Shown: piece by piece, positions 35,950 through 45,467 of the stretch
How the letters are laid out: every line of letters starts with the position of its first letter
Numbering within the stretch: position 1 is the first letter of the stretch
Assembly: GCA_903885795.1 (NCBI GenBank)
Contig: CAISJV010000047.1
Coordinates: 30,640 to 94,639, forward strand
Source: an uncultured delta proteobacterium
GTDB lineage: Bacteria > Desulfobacterota > Syntrophia > Syntrophales > UBA8958
Reading direction: 5' to 3'
Length of the DNA stretch: 64,000 bases
Program-made: the position numbers and the translations under genes
The notes under the pieces: generated by a model
Databases searched by the model: none
What the model saw: the letters and a program-made list of their open reading frames with translations, nothing else
Told to the model about the DNA's origin: nothing

Positions 35950-36065
35950 TATTTCTCACATTGACAACTGATTGCCGTTATGAAGTGCAAAGGCGCATTT
36001 GAAATCGACCGCTTCGGATTCACCTTTTTTTATGAAATCCAGAATGGTTTCTTCGTTTCCTATTC
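35950..36065 (-). pseudogene. Possible AlbA_2-domain protein fragment
   Basis: A minus-strand reading between the two ATPases gives EETILDFIKKGESEAVDFKC, resembling the N-terminus of the AlbA_2 (divergent AAA-4, Schlafen-like) transcriptional regulators and helicases. Only about 35 residues remain before a stop. Confidence 0.35.
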
Positions 36066-37286
36066 CTATTTCGATGTGACCTGAAACCAGGGAAGAACGA
36101 TGAAACTCTCTCTTTCATACAGATCATCTCCACCGTGGATCAGCACACCGGGCCGGGCAACAGCCGTTCCCAGCGCCATAAAGTATCGGAGACCGTCGAA
36201 GAAGGAACCGCTTACCGTTTTTCCCGACTTAATCTCGATGGGAATAAGTTGTTTACCCGTATCGATCAAGACATCAACTTCATGACCGGTCCGATCCCGC
36301 CAGAAATAGAGCGGCGGCGTTTCACCCCGGTGGGCAAAGGCTTTGAAGAGTTCGGAAACCACATACGTTTCAAAGACAGCCCCTCGCAGGGCGTGATCGG
36401 TCAAATCGTCAGGTTCGCGGATACGGAGGAGATAGCACAGTAAACCGGTATCGAGAAAATAGAGTTTAGGGCTCTTTAGGATTCTTTTGGAGAAATTATT
36501 AAAGTGAGGCGGCAGCAGATGAATGATAAAGCCCGCCTGAAGAATAGAAATCCATTGTCTTGCCGTAGTGTGAGAGATGCCACAATCGGCAGCAAGGGAT
36601 GAAAGATTAAGCAATTGCCCCGTACGACCGGCGCAGAGTCTGACAAAATGTTGAAATATATCGAGATTGCCGATATTGGACACCTCCCGGACATCTCGTT
36701 CCACATATGTCTGATAATAACCGGCAAGCCAGTCCTGGGGCGCCAAGCCCTGATCATGAATCCGGGGATAGAACCCCCGGAACAGCATGGTTTCGAAATC
36801 GAAAGCCCGTGATTCCCTGCGTTCCGGGAGATCGTTCCATACCCAGGGGTCCCGCGACGGCAAGTTCAGCAATTCGTCGAGACTGAATGGCAAGAGATGA
36901 ACAATGGCGGTGCGACCCGCCAGGGTTTGGCTGACTTTCGCTGACAGGTGGAATTGCTGCGATCCGGTCAGAATAAATCGGCCCCTGTCGCCACCGACGT
37001 CGACGATTCCCTGCAGGTAAGAAAGCAGGTCCGGAGCACGTTGAATTTCATCGAGAATCACACCGCCCTTGTATCGCCCCAGAAACCCTCGGGGATCAGA
37101 AAGGGCGAATTCCCTTTCGTGGGGTTCTTCCAGACTGACGTATTCATGATTCGCAAACACCATCCTGGTAAGGGTGGTCTTGCCGGATTGGCGGGGCCCG
37201 GTGACTGTCACCACTGGAAACTGCCGGGCGAGAGACGATAGTTTTTGTGATAAGGTACGTTGAATCATGGCGGCAGCATAGAGCAA
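36066..37286 (-). CDS. AAA ATPase with C-terminal DUF4143 domain, copy 2
   Basis: 406 residues of the same class as copy 1 but distant in sequence. Walker A is GPRQSGKTTL, Walker B VILDEIQRAPD, followed by FILTGSQQFHLS. The C-terminus has KLYFLDTGLLCYL, YFWRDRTGHEVDVLI and IPIEIKSGKT, the last two carrying nuclease-like Asp, Glu and Lys. The likely start is the internal ATG at 37268 (MIQRTLSQKL), as the first six codons are not conserved in such proteins. The two copies stand in tandem on the same strand. Confidence 0.87.
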   Translation of the reverse strand: MLYAAAMIQRTLSQKLSSLARQFPVVTVTGPRQSGKTTLTRMVFANHEYVSLEEPHEREFALSDPRGFLGRYKGGVILDEIQRAPDLLSYLQGIVDVGGDRGRFILTGSQQFHLSAKVSQTLAGRTAIVHLLPFSLDELLNLPSRDPWVWNDLPERRESRAFDFETMLFRGFYPRIHDQGLAPQDWLAGYYQTYVERDVREVSNIGNLDIFQHFVRLCAGRTGQLLNLSSLAADCGISHTTARQWISILQAGFIIHLLPPHFNNFSKRILKSPKLYFLDTGLLCYLLRIREPDDLTDHALRGAVFETYVVSELFKAFAHRGETPPLYFWRDRTGHEVDVLIDTGKQLIPIEIKSGKTVSGSFFDGLRYFMALGTAVARPGVLIHGGDDLYERESFIVLPWFQVTSK

Positions 37287-37435
37287 AAACGCTCCCTTGT
37301 CAAATTGAAAGTTGAAGTTTCAATCCGCAGGTCCAGTCTCTCCATATTTCAGCGACGTTTAAAACCTACTCTCCCTCATGTCAAGTATAGGGAAAGGGTA
37401 AATGTGAGTCAAGTCCAAACAAGATGCCCTGCCAT

Positions 37436-38380
37436 TCAGTCAAAATTAATCCGTTCCTTTTCAATGACAAGCGGCCGCTTCATGACCTGAGTATGGATGG
37501 CGCCTATGTACTCGCCAATGATCCCGATAAACAGCAACTGTACGGCGCTGAAGAAAAACAAACCAATAACCAGAGGGGCCATTCCAATCTGAAAACTATA
37601 CCAGAAAATCAATTTATAAATAAAATAGCCAAAGGCGACCATTAAACTTAGAAGCGCCACGATAAAACCCATCATCATCGCTAATCTCAGGGGTACTTTT
37701 GAATGATTGGTAATGCCCAGCATGGCTACGTCATACAAAGCATAGAAATTGGCCTTAGCAAAGCCCCTTTTACGGAGCGGCTGTACGAATTCGACAACCG
37801 CCCTTTCAAAACCGATATCACAAATCAGCCCTCTGATGTAAGGATACGGATCTTCAATAATACGGAGGGTCTCGATAACTTTCTGATCATACAAACCAAA
37901 GCCGGTAAAGTTTTTGATCAGCTCTATCTCGGATAGCTGACCAACGAGATTGTAATAAGTTTTGCGAATAATGGAAAAGAGGGCCGATTCCTCACTTTGG
38001 TTCTTGACGCCAATGACAACTTTGTACCCTTCTTCCCATTTTTCAATAAAATCCTTTATCATCTCAGGTGGATCTTGCAGATCCGAAGCTAAAAGCACCA
38101 CTGCTTCTCCTTTCGCCTGTAACAAAGCATAATTAGGGGAACGAATCCATCCAAAATTTCTCGTATTAACAATAATTTTCACATTTTTATCTTCTTTAGC
38201 AATGTCTTTCAAAATTTGGACAGTATTGTCTTTAGATGCATTATCAATAAATATGTGTTCATACTCATATCCTGGCATACATGCAAAAACAGCCCTTACC
38301 CGTTCGTAAAGTTCTTTGACATTTTCTTCTTCATTAAAGCAGGGGTTAACAATGCTAATCAGTTTCATAAATAATCCCAT
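37436..38380 (-). CDS. GT2 glycosyltransferase, GtrB/DPM1-like polyprenyl-phosphate sugar synthase
   Basis: 314 residues: a GT-A domain (SIVNPCFNEEENV, IDNASKDNTV, VVLLASDLQDPPEMI with the catalytic DLQD region) and two C-terminal membrane helices (residues about 230-295). GtrB-type enzymes move a sugar from UDP-glucose or a related donor onto undecaprenyl phosphate at the cytoplasmic face. The product would be flipped by GtrA and used by the GT-C proteins in this window. The frame opens at 38380; the internal ATG at 38368 (MKLISIVNP) just after the upstream stop is the more likely start. Confidence 0.9.
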   Translation of the reverse strand: MGLFMKLISIVNPCFNEEENVKELYERVRAVFACMPGYEYEHIFIDNASKDNTVQILKDIAKEDKNVKIIVNTRNFGWIRSPNYALLQAKGEAVVLLASDLQDPPEMIKDFIEKWEEGYKVVIGVKNQSEESALFSIIRKTYYNLVGQLSEIELIKNFTGFGLYDQKVIETLRIIEDPYPYIRGLICDIGFERAVVEFVQPLRKRGFAKANFYALYDVAMLGITNHSKVPLRLAMMMGFIVALLSLMVAFGYFIYKLIFWYSFQIGMAPLVIGLFFFSAVQLLFIGIIGEYIGAIHTQVMKRPLVIEKERINFD

Positions 38381-39291
38381 TGAGTCATATGTTTTTCTTT
38401 GTGAAGAAAAAAGAAATTTGTTTCTATCGTGTTTTCGTCCATTCCAAAGAATTCTTTCAATTGTCTATTGTTGATAACAAAGCATCTATATCCCAATTCT
38501 TTTAAAAAACTAATCATCTGATTTGGATGATAATTAAATTTGGCTGCCCATTTTCTAAGCATTTCAGCAAAAATTATCGGTTTATACCTTTTGATTGTTT
38601 CTATCCCACCTCGGAAAACAAAAAGCTCTGCCCCCTCGACATCGCATTTAATAAAATCAAGCCTTTCCAAGGTTAGCGTATTCGCTACAAAACCATCCAA
38701 TTTTCTTACTTCACAAGCTACGACAACAGTATCTTTATCTTCCCTGAGATTTGCCATTGATGATGCCATAGCAAATTTTGTATCGAAATAGAACTTAACT
38801 TTCTTGTCTTCATCGAAAAACCCAATATTATATGTATTTTCTGAATTTAAACTATTGAGGGAGAGATTTCGCTTCAAATATTGATACGAAGATTCTATTG
38901 GTTCAAAAGAATATACCGATGTCCCCTTACGCTTGAGAAGAATATTTATCGTGTACCATCCAATGTTCGCACCAATATCAAACACAACATCCCCTGGCTT
39001 TATTAATTTTAGAATCATTGCATTTTCTTCAGTTTCGGTTTCGGAAAGATTCAGTAATATCATTGGCAGAGAATAAGCATCTCTTCTATCGCAGCAAATC
39101 ATTATGCCATCGCCTTCATTGTCGATGGTAAATATTACCTGTTCTTTTGTAATTTCAATTTTTTTAATGGGCGAATCATTGAGCAGGGCTGGATATTCAA
39201 ATAAGTATTTATGGGTATTAAACATTTCTTCCATGTATCTATGTTTTTCTATCTTGCCTTGCTTATATTCATGTTTTTTTTCTATTAGCAC
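38365..39291 (-). CDS. FkbM family SAM-dependent methyltransferase
   Basis: 308 residues. The SAM-binding motif VVFDIGANIGWYTINIL is near residue 98, followed by SFEPIESSYQYLKRNL, and LDFIKCDVEGAELFVFRGG is the FkbM signature with its DVEG. FkbM enzymes O-methylate sugars or polyketides, and in such clusters usually act on glycans. It lies at the downstream end of the AT-rich cassette and overlaps the GT2 gene. The A/T-rich codon use differs from the genes before 37 kb. Confidence 0.88.
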   Translation of the reverse strand: MLIEKKHEYKQGKIEKHRYMEEMFNTHKYLFEYPALLNDSPIKKIEITKEQVIFTIDNEGDGIMICCDRRDAYSLPMILLNLSETETEENAMILKLIKPGDVVFDIGANIGWYTINILLKRKGTSVYSFEPIESSYQYLKRNLSLNSLNSENTYNIGFFDEDKKVKFYFDTKFAMASSMANLREDKDTVVVACEVRKLDGFVANTLTLERLDFIKCDVEGAELFVFRGGIETIKRYKPIIFAEMLRKWAAKFNYHPNQMISFLKELGYRCFVINNRQLKEFFGMDENTIETNFFFLHKEKHMTQWDYL

Positions 39292-39334
39292 AATATCCCC
39301 TTAGCCCTGTAACTTATCTTGGTCCTGCATTGTT

Positions 39335-40399
39335 TTATTGGTAGCTTTGGACAGCCCTTTTAAAACCTTCTTCAATAGGAAAATTAAGGCGCCAGCCTAT
39401 TGATTTTGCTTTAGTAATATCGACCGCGGTGCGAGGAGTATTTATTCTTAAAAATTTTTTTGATGCATCTCTCTTCATTACAACCTTTAATTTGCGCTCA
39501 GGAAATACCTTTTCTACAAGCAGCGTTGCCAAATCGACAATACTGATCTCATGATCAGTTGCAATATTATATGCTTCTCCAATCCGCCCTTTCAACATTA
39601 CCGTGAAAAAACCCAGGGTGGCGTCGGCCACGTAACAAAAGTTTCGCAATGCTTTCCCATCACTAAAAATTTCAATGTCCTGATAATTTACAATGTTTGA
39701 AATAAAATCAGCAAAGGAGCGGCCATCGTCTAATTTTATACCTGGTCCGTAGGTAATCGCAGGACGAACAATCTTAATTGGAACTCCATATTGATGCATC
39801 CATGCTATGCACATGTTTTCTCCCATTCTTTTGCTTTCAAGGTAACATGATGCAAGGTCTGTCGAACTCAAACATCCAAAGCAATCTTCTTTTATCGGAT
39901 ACTTGTCAGCCTCGACAAAACCATACACACCACTGGTACTAAAGAAAAGGAAACATTCAACTTTTTTTTCGAAAGCTAAATCTAACAAATTAGCCGTGCC
40001 GATAACATTTGGCATAATTGTACCGACAGGATCCGAGAAAAATAATTTCGGCGTCGCTTGGCTTGCTGCATGTACGATATAGTCAACATCTTCGTTTATA
40101 TTGATTTTGTTACATATATCTTGAAATATTAATTTTAAGCTTTTGTTTCCATTATAATGAGAGAATCTTTCACGAGCCTTTTCGAGGTTACGTACCAATC
40201 CAATGACCTTTATGTTTAATCGTCTTGCCTCGTTAAGATAAAGAAATGTCTCAACCATGTATGACGGCAAAAATCCAGAAGCACCTGAAATCAAGACAGT
40301 TTTATTGTTAAACGAATCCCAAGCCAAATTTCCGTTAGCAATATATTCTAAATCCGACTCAATTATTCTATTTCTCATGCTGCCTTCAAAAATATTCAT
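39335..40399 (-). CDS. NAD-dependent epimerase/dehydratase (extended SDR)
   Basis: 354 residues of the extended SDR fold. The nucleotide-binding loop is SGASGFLPSYM near 35-45; DYIVHAASQATPKLF, STSGVYG, the catalytic pair Y-x3-K in CYLESKRMGEN, and RPAITYGPG follow. It is close to UDP-glucuronate decarboxylase and dTDP-glucose dehydratase types, so a nucleotide-sugar is the likely substrate. It could serve as the 4-keto reductase or epimerase of the same surface sugar as its neighbours. The spacing to the HAD gene is 3 bases. Confidence 0.88.
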   Translation of the reverse strand: MNIFEGSMRNRIIESDLEYIANGNLAWDSFNNKTVLISGASGFLPSYMVETFLYLNEARRLNIKVIGLVRNLEKARERFSHYNGNKSLKLIFQDICNKININEDVDYIVHAASQATPKLFFSDPVGTIMPNVIGTANLLDLAFEKKVECFLFFSTSGVYGFVEADKYPIKEDCFGCLSSTDLASCYLESKRMGENMCIAWMHQYGVPIKIVRPAITYGPGIKLDDGRSFADFISNIVNYQDIEIFSDGKALRNFCYVADATLGFFTVMLKGRIGEAYNIATDHEISIVDLATLLVEKVFPERKLKVVMKRDASKKFLRINTPRTAVDITKAKSIGWRLNFPIEEGFKRAVQSYQ

Positions 40400-40402
40400 C
40401 GC

Positions 40403-41233
40403 TTACATCAAATCAGGAAGATCAGCCAATGAACTTATCCTCAAATCTGGGAATAGCCCATTATTCATGCCTATCAAACTTCCCGATATGAGCACTGATG
40501 GTGATCCAAAGTTTATGGCCATCGCAATGTCACTTTCCATGGTATCTCCAACAACCAGGATTTGACTTGCTGCAAGTTTTGTCTCCCTGGTAATCATTTC
40601 CAGGAAGAATGTGTTAGGTTTACCTACTTCGTAATCCGGCTTTCTACCCCATGCCGATTCTACAGATGCTACTATGGGGCCACATGCGGGCATGACCCCC
40701 CGTTCTACCGGAAAAGTACGATCACGATTACAGGCGACAAATTTCGCCCCCCCTGACAGCACATCAAGGGCAATGCATATTTTTTTATACGAAAACTCCT
40801 GATCAAAACCGACCACGAGAAAGTCTATTTTATTTATATTACAATCTTCAACTACTTTGATTCCTGTTTCTCTTAGCTCCCACTTCAATTCATCTGAACC
40901 AATGACAAAGGCAGTAAACGAAGATACAGAACTTGATATTGATTTAAGAAAAACCGCGGTTGCATAAGCCGAGCTGATAATCTCTTTCTCATCTGCTGGA
41001 ATGTTTAAGGAAATAAGCTTTTCTTTTATGGTTTGTCGTCTTTTCCCCGAGTTGTTCGTGACAAAATATATACTTTTAAAAGTCTTCCGCATTTTTTTTA
41101 TGGCTTCCGGGATGCCGGGAACAACTTTGTTACCTGTATACACCACCCCATCAAGATCAATGGCAATGGCCTGAACATCAATGAAAAGCTTCTTGTTCGA
41201 AATTTCATTCATATTTTCCGCCCGCTTTTTCAA
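40403..41233 (-). CDS. HAD-IIA family phosphatase (NagD/AraL-like)
   Basis: 276 residues, with the haloacid dehalogenase nucleophile motif AIDLDGVVYTG, motif II VTNNSGKRR and the final VVGDTMESDIAMAINFG. The cap is of the IIA type. Members dephosphorylate sugar phosphates, nucleotides or glycerol phosphate analogues. Translation probably starts at the internal ATG at 41212 (MNEISNKKL), which overlaps the upstream aldolase by 8 bases. In this cluster it may remove phosphate from a product of the aldolase. Confidence 0.85.
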   Translation of the reverse strand: MKKRAENMNEISNKKLFIDVQAIAIDLDGVVYTGNKVVPGIPEAIKKMRKTFKSIYFVTNNSGKRRQTIKEKLISLNIPADEKEIISSAYATAVFLKSISSSVSSFTAFVIGSDELKWELRETGIKVVEDCNINKIDFLVVGFDQEFSYKKICIALDVLSGGAKFVACNRDRTFPVERGVMPACGPIVASVESAWGRKPDYEVGKPNTFFLEMITRETKLAASQILVVGDTMESDIAMAINFGSPSVLISGSLIGMNNGLFPDLRISSLADLPDLM

Positions 41234-42017
41234 TCATATCCTTGTATCGATTTTCCAACATCATGATTCTCTCGGCATCCTCTTTAAAAATTAAACCATA
41301 ATAATCTCGTTTGTTCTTCAGCCACAGTAACTCAAAACCAACTGCTTTGAGAATGCCGTCACCACCTTTATCTCCAACCGCCTCGGGGCACAAAAAAATA
41401 ACCTTTCTGGTTTCGTAACGATCAATCAGAGTACCAAGGGATCTGAAGAAGGGCAATGAATAAGCCGAAACGCCACCCCCTACAGCGCATTCAAGATTAT
41501 TTGCTTTTGCTTTGATAAAGAGGGTCCGGGTTATTTCAAGCACTCTTTGTGAGTTGGTATCCTCCCTGAATGAGCCAAGAGAACCTGTCAGGTCAACGCG
41601 TCCCATGACTATACCGTGCAGGGCGGGAAGTTCTGGTAAGGCAAGCATCTTGTCGAAGGCGCTAACGCCGTCGACTGTTTCGATGTTTACGGCAAATTTA
41701 AGATCCACTTTTTCATCTTCGGGAAATACGAGGTTGGTAGCCAGCAGGAATTTCTTCAAGGCATAGGCTGATTCAATCATTGGCGCGACGATTCTTTCTA
41801 CGCCGATAACGCGAGATTCATACATATCCCTTATCGCTTCGCAACCACCTATCTTCAGTGTTATTCCGAGGCCAGCTTTCATGCAGACTTCCTTAAGGCG
41901 AAGGGCTTCCTCCATACGCGTCCCTTCTGCCTCGAACTCCGCTTTGATCCCTATAACATGATGATTTTCTTTGAGATCCGTTAAAACATCGACCATTTTT
42001 CTCTCTGTTAAGTTCAT
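41205..42017 (-). CDS. HpcH/HpaI-type aldolase/citrate lyase family protein
   Basis: 270 residues with the TIM-barrel signatures of the family: IGIKAEFEAEGTRMEEALRL, VAPMIESAYALKKFL, KFAVNIETVDGVSAFDKML (metal-binding Glu) and IVMGRVDLTGSLG (metal-binding Asp). Family enzymes cleave or form C-C bonds with pyruvate or acetyl-CoA. Finding it between a ThDP enzyme and a HAD phosphatase in a glycan cassette suggests synthesis of an unusual carbon skeleton rather than aromatic catabolism. It has its own 35-base spacer from the ThDP gene. Confidence 0.82.
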   Translation of the reverse strand: MNLTERKMVDVLTDLKENHHVIGIKAEFEAEGTRMEEALRLKEVCMKAGLGITLKIGGCEAIRDMYESRVIGVERIVAPMIESAYALKKFLLATNLVFPEDEKVDLKFAVNIETVDGVSAFDKMLALPELPALHGIVMGRVDLTGSLGSFREDTNSQRVLEITRTLFIKAKANNLECAVGGGVSAYSLPFFRSLGTLIDRYETRKVIFLCPEAVGDKGGDGILKAVGFELLWLKNKRDYYGLIFKEDAERIMMLENRYKDMIEKAGGKYE

Positions 42018-42051
42018 ATGTTAGCCCTCCCAAAGTTATTGTTGTGGTTTT

Positions 42052-43863
42052 TCATGCCTGCTCCCATGGCGGGATGACCATGTTGGATAAAAATTCGTCT
42101 CTGCTCAAGAACGGATACATATCTTCCAAAGGTTTTGAAACCATTCGTCCATCAGGCAAGCGCTGCGATGCAACGCGCGGAGAAAACAACTGATCCGGTT
42201 GCATTCGGACGTCGCATAGCGCGGGGCCTGCCGTTGACAGCATCTCCTTGATTGTTGGCAGTATTTCGTCATGGGTACTTATTCGAAAGGCAGATATCCC
42301 ATAGGCCGTGGCCACTTTTACCATATCTGGTAAACTCACCCCACTTTTCGGTCCCTCACCGACAAAATGACTGTCGAAAAAGTTCGTCTGAGTAGTTCGA
42401 ATAGATAGATAACCCTGATTATTAAAAACGAAAACCTTTACGGGCAGCCCATGATGCACCAGAGTCTGTAATTCCTGCATATTGAGTTGGATGCTGCCAT
42501 CACCCTCAAAACAGATTACACGTTTCCGATTGTGGGCAAAGCAGGCGCCGATAGCCGCGGGAAGTCCGTATCCCATAGCCGCACACCCGGAATTAACAAG
42601 ATGTCTTTGACCATTCTTCAATCGCACTGTTTGTATCGGTATTACACAAGCCGTCCCATTGGAGCTGACCAGAACATCATTTTCATTTAGATAATCGGAC
42701 ATGACATCACAAAAAACGTAGGGGTTTACCTTTTCTTTATTCTCGTAATATTCGGGAAGAACCACAGGATAAAGATTGCGACGCTGTCTGCACCATGCCA
42801 TCCATTCTGATCTGTCAGGGCCTTTTGCAGCCCCAGTTTTTTTATCAAGTGCATGGAGAAAATATTTTGCGTCGGCATGAACTGCCAAATCCGGCTTAAA
42901 TGTCTGTTTTTTTAGTTCAACCTCATCGATATCAACACTGATTTTATAGGCCTGGCGGGCCACGGCCTCAAAGGTATAACCTATTTGCCGCATATTCATC
43001 CGGCAGCCGATATTCAGGAGTAGATCAGCATTCTGAAAGATGAAATTCGCCCCTCGCTGGCCTACCGTGCTTGGGCGGCCAAAATTAAGGGGGTGATCTG
43101 AGGGTAAAAGATCAATAGCATTCCAGGCGACGAGCACCGGAATTTGTAATTTGTCGATAATACTCCGGAAGATATCAGATGCATGGGCCAAACGGATTCC
43201 TGCGCCCCCGAGAATAACGGGCCGCTTGGCCCGTTGAATACACACGATGATTTCCCTGATTTGATTTTCGATTAGTTTCTCATCGATAAGGATTGCATCT
43301 TCTGCATGATCATACGGCACCAGACTATTCTCATCAACCATGGCGGCCTGGATATTCAAGGGAATGTCCAGCCAGACAGGTCCTGGTCGGCCCGATTTCG
43401 CTAAGTATATAGCCTTTTCAAGATGATAGCGAATGGATTGTGGATTTGAAACCAGTACGGCATATTTTGTGATCGGTTTTACGATGGCGATGATATCCGC
43501 TTCCTGATCCCCTAACTGACGTAACGGCAATCCGGTACTGGGCACAGTTGTATCGTAACGCACCTGGCCGGAGATATACAAAACCGGGATGGAATCAAGC
43601 CACTGCCCCAGAACGCCGGTTACAGCATTGGTTCCTCCGGGACCGGAGGTAACGCATACGACGGCCATGCCGCCTGATACGCGGGCATAGCCCTCTGCGG
43701 CAATGGCGCTGGCCTGTTCATGATGGTTACATATATATTGAATCCTTTTTTCCCTGCCAATTGAATCGTTCAGGTGCATAGCACCGCCGCCCGTGACCAT
43801 AAAGACATGTCGCACGCCGTTATCAGCTAAGAATCTTGCTATATAGTCAGATATTTTTATCAA
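42052..43863 (-). CDS. ThDP-dependent acetolactate synthase-like enzyme
   Basis: 603 residues with the three domains of the acetohydroxyacid synthase family. The catalytic Glu is in ICNHHEQASAIAAEGYAR near residue 50, and the ThDP-Mg motif is GDGSIQLNMQELQT with NNQGYLSIR following. No IlvN-type small subunit is adjacent, so branched-chain amino acid synthesis is unlikely. ThDP enzymes of this type in surface-sugar loci, such as YerE, add a two-carbon unit from pyruvate to a keto-sugar. The CDP-dideoxyhexose genes 7-12 kb away would supply such a keto-sugar. It is followed by the aldolase and HAD genes. Confidence 0.88.
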   Translation of the reverse strand: MIKISDYIARFLADNGVRHVFMVTGGGAMHLNDSIGREKRIQYICNHHEQASAIAAEGYARVSGGMAVVCVTSGPGGTNAVTGVLGQWLDSIPVLYISGQVRYDTTVPSTGLPLRQLGDQEADIIAIVKPITKYAVLVSNPQSIRYHLEKAIYLAKSGRPGPVWLDIPLNIQAAMVDENSLVPYDHAEDAILIDEKLIENQIREIIVCIQRAKRPVILGGAGIRLAHASDIFRSIIDKLQIPVLVAWNAIDLLPSDHPLNFGRPSTVGQRGANFIFQNADLLLNIGCRMNMRQIGYTFEAVARQAYKISVDIDEVELKKQTFKPDLAVHADAKYFLHALDKKTGAAKGPDRSEWMAWCRQRRNLYPVVLPEYYENKEKVNPYVFCDVMSDYLNENDVLVSSNGTACVIPIQTVRLKNGQRHLVNSGCAAMGYGLPAAIGACFAHNRKRVICFEGDGSIQLNMQELQTLVHHGLPVKVFVFNNQGYLSIRTTQTNFFDSHFVGEGPKSGVSLPDMVKVATAYGISAFRISTHDEILPTIKEMLSTAGPALCDVRMQPDQLFSPRVASQRLPDGRMVSKPLEDMYPFLSRDEFLSNMVIPPWEQA

Positions 43864-43901
43864 TCTTCATATCTCCAACAAGTCACTTGATAATTTCCAC
43901 T

Positions 43902-44405
43902 TTAAATCTCATTAATAAATTTCCTGTATACCTTATGATATTTCAACAATTGACGCGGACATGAATCATGCCAAGCGATGTAACCGTTATCGTTTCTGGA
44001 AAGCCCGCTGTTTTGAGGAACAAATGCGCTATTAAGAAAGCCTTTGTATAGCAGGGAAATGAAATGGCCCCTGATATCCTGGTCGGGATTAATCATTTGA
44101 TTGATCGCGACAGGATGGGCTTCAAAGCTTACTGCTGCCCTAATCTCAGTTTCGGCAACCTTTCTTATTCGCGTCTTGATGTTTTCTTTGAAACGAATGA
44201 TGCCGCCCGGCACATGCCATCCTTTCCCCGTATATATTTCATCTCTCCATGATAAAAGCGTGCGTCCCTTTTCATCCTTGATCAAGAGATCAACGTTTAT
44301 TAAGGGAGTTGTCCTGCTGATATACAAGAACAATTCTTCCGGTAAACCTTCCGCTGGATTAGGCACCTGGCGATCCAGAAATGATATTGCTTCAGGAATA
44401 TTCAA
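43902..44405 (-). CDS. Nudix hydrolase, GDP-mannose hydrolase-like
   Basis: 167 residues. WHVPGGIIRFKENIKTRIRK is followed by VAETEI in the place of the Nudix box, but the conserved Arg of the REUxEE core is Lys and the following Gly is lost. GDP-mannose mannosyl hydrolase (Gmm-like) proteins show similar departures. They cleave GDP-sugars and may tune nucleotide-sugar levels. The N-terminal TPLINVDLLIKDEKGRTLL fits the Gmm-like group. It lies 17 bases from the radical SAM gene. Confidence 0.78.
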   Translation of the reverse strand: MNIPEAISFLDRQVPNPAEGLPEELFLYISRTTPLINVDLLIKDEKGRTLLSWRDEIYTGKGWHVPGGIIRFKENIKTRIRKVAETEIRAAVSFEAHPVAINQMINPDQDIRGHFISLLYKGFLNSAFVPQNSGLSRNDNGYIAWHDSCPRQLLKYHKVYRKFINEI

Positions 44406-44422
44406 TTCATTAAATCCCCAGA

Positions 44423-45463
44423 TTAAAACCAGTTTATTTTTTTCCAGTCCGCAGGGTAGGAATCTGTCTGTTCTATTTGAGGTAAAATATTCTGATAAAA
44501 GAAAGTGTCTTTATTGCCACACTGACAACTATACTTATGGTCATAAGAAAACCACTTCATATTCAACCCGCGCTTCACCACCGTTTCCAAATCCTCATTA
44601 AAAATATTACCAATGGTGATTGGAATCCACGGACATGGTAACACATCGCCATATGCGGTAATTGAAAAATGTCTCTTCAGGCAAAGACACCCAAATTCGT
44701 GACCGCAATTTGGCGATAAATGTGTGGAAACATTGTATTTTCCCTGTAATGACTGGATAAACGCCAGATCTTCTGTATTTAGTATTTCATCTTTATAATC
44801 TTCAAAGGCCCCTGTTGGTTTTGCATAAATAATGCTTGCATGTTCTCCGAATTGAGAAATAAAATTCAATTGGTTTATTAATTCGCCACTATTAACCATG
44901 CTTTTAGTGGCGACAATATTGATAATAACGCCCAGTCCATATTCCTTACAATAGCTTAAGGCTTCGATACACCTCTTCCAGGATCCTTTTGCACCTCTAA
45001 ACATATTGTGATTATATTCAAGTCCATCAATGCTTAGATGGATTCTGTCAACACCTATATCCACCAACCATTTTACCTTTTCTTCCTTCAACAGCCAGCC
45101 ATTAGTATCCATACTGATAACAAATCTATCTGGGCCGATCGCATCGACAACATCCTTCAGATCAGGAAATATCAAAGGTTCTCCACCTGAAATACAAATA
45201 CTTGCCAAACCCATGGCATCGGCTTGATCCGCTATTCGTTTAACGTCTTCGACAGATAAAACCTGGCCGTCTTTTTGTTTGAACTTTTCAATGGCGCAAT
45301 GCTTACACTTGAAGTTGCAATCATATTTGTATTGCAATTGAATTAAAGCGACACATTCTTTATTTTTTAATTTTTCCGGGTGCTTGATTATCTTTTCATA
45401 TGCTAATGGTTTCTTTTCCTGCAATGTCATCCTGTTCTTTTTTTCTCTCGCCGTCATTTCCAT
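44423..45463 (-). CDS. Radical SAM/SPASM domain protein
   Basis: 346 residues. The [4Fe-4S]-SAM motif is CNFKCKHC (CxxxCxxC) near residues 50-57; ICISGGEPLIFPDL and DRIHLSIDGLEYNHN follow. The C-terminus has several Cys (CGHEFGCLC, LPCPW, CQCG) typical of SPASM auxiliary clusters. Such enzymes modify peptides or small molecules by radical chemistry; here a role in sugar or carrier modification is inferred only from context. The spacing to the methyltransferase gene is 4 bases. Confidence 0.85.
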   Translation of the reverse strand: MEMTAREKKNRMTLQEKKPLAYEKIIKHPEKLKNKECVALIQLQYKYDCNFKCKHCAIEKFKQKDGQVLSVEDVKRIADQADAMGLASICISGGEPLIFPDLKDVVDAIGPDRFVISMDTNGWLLKEEKVKWLVDIGVDRIHLSIDGLEYNHNMFRGAKGSWKRCIEALSYCKEYGLGVIINIVATKSMVNSGELINQLNFISQFGEHASIIYAKPTGAFEDYKDEILNTEDLAFIQSLQGKYNVSTHLSPNCGHEFGCLCLKRHFSITAYGDVLPCPWIPITIGNIFNEDLETVVKRGLNMKWFSYDHKYSCQCGNKDTFFYQNILPQIEQTDSYPADWKKINWF

Positions 45464-45467
45464 TTTG

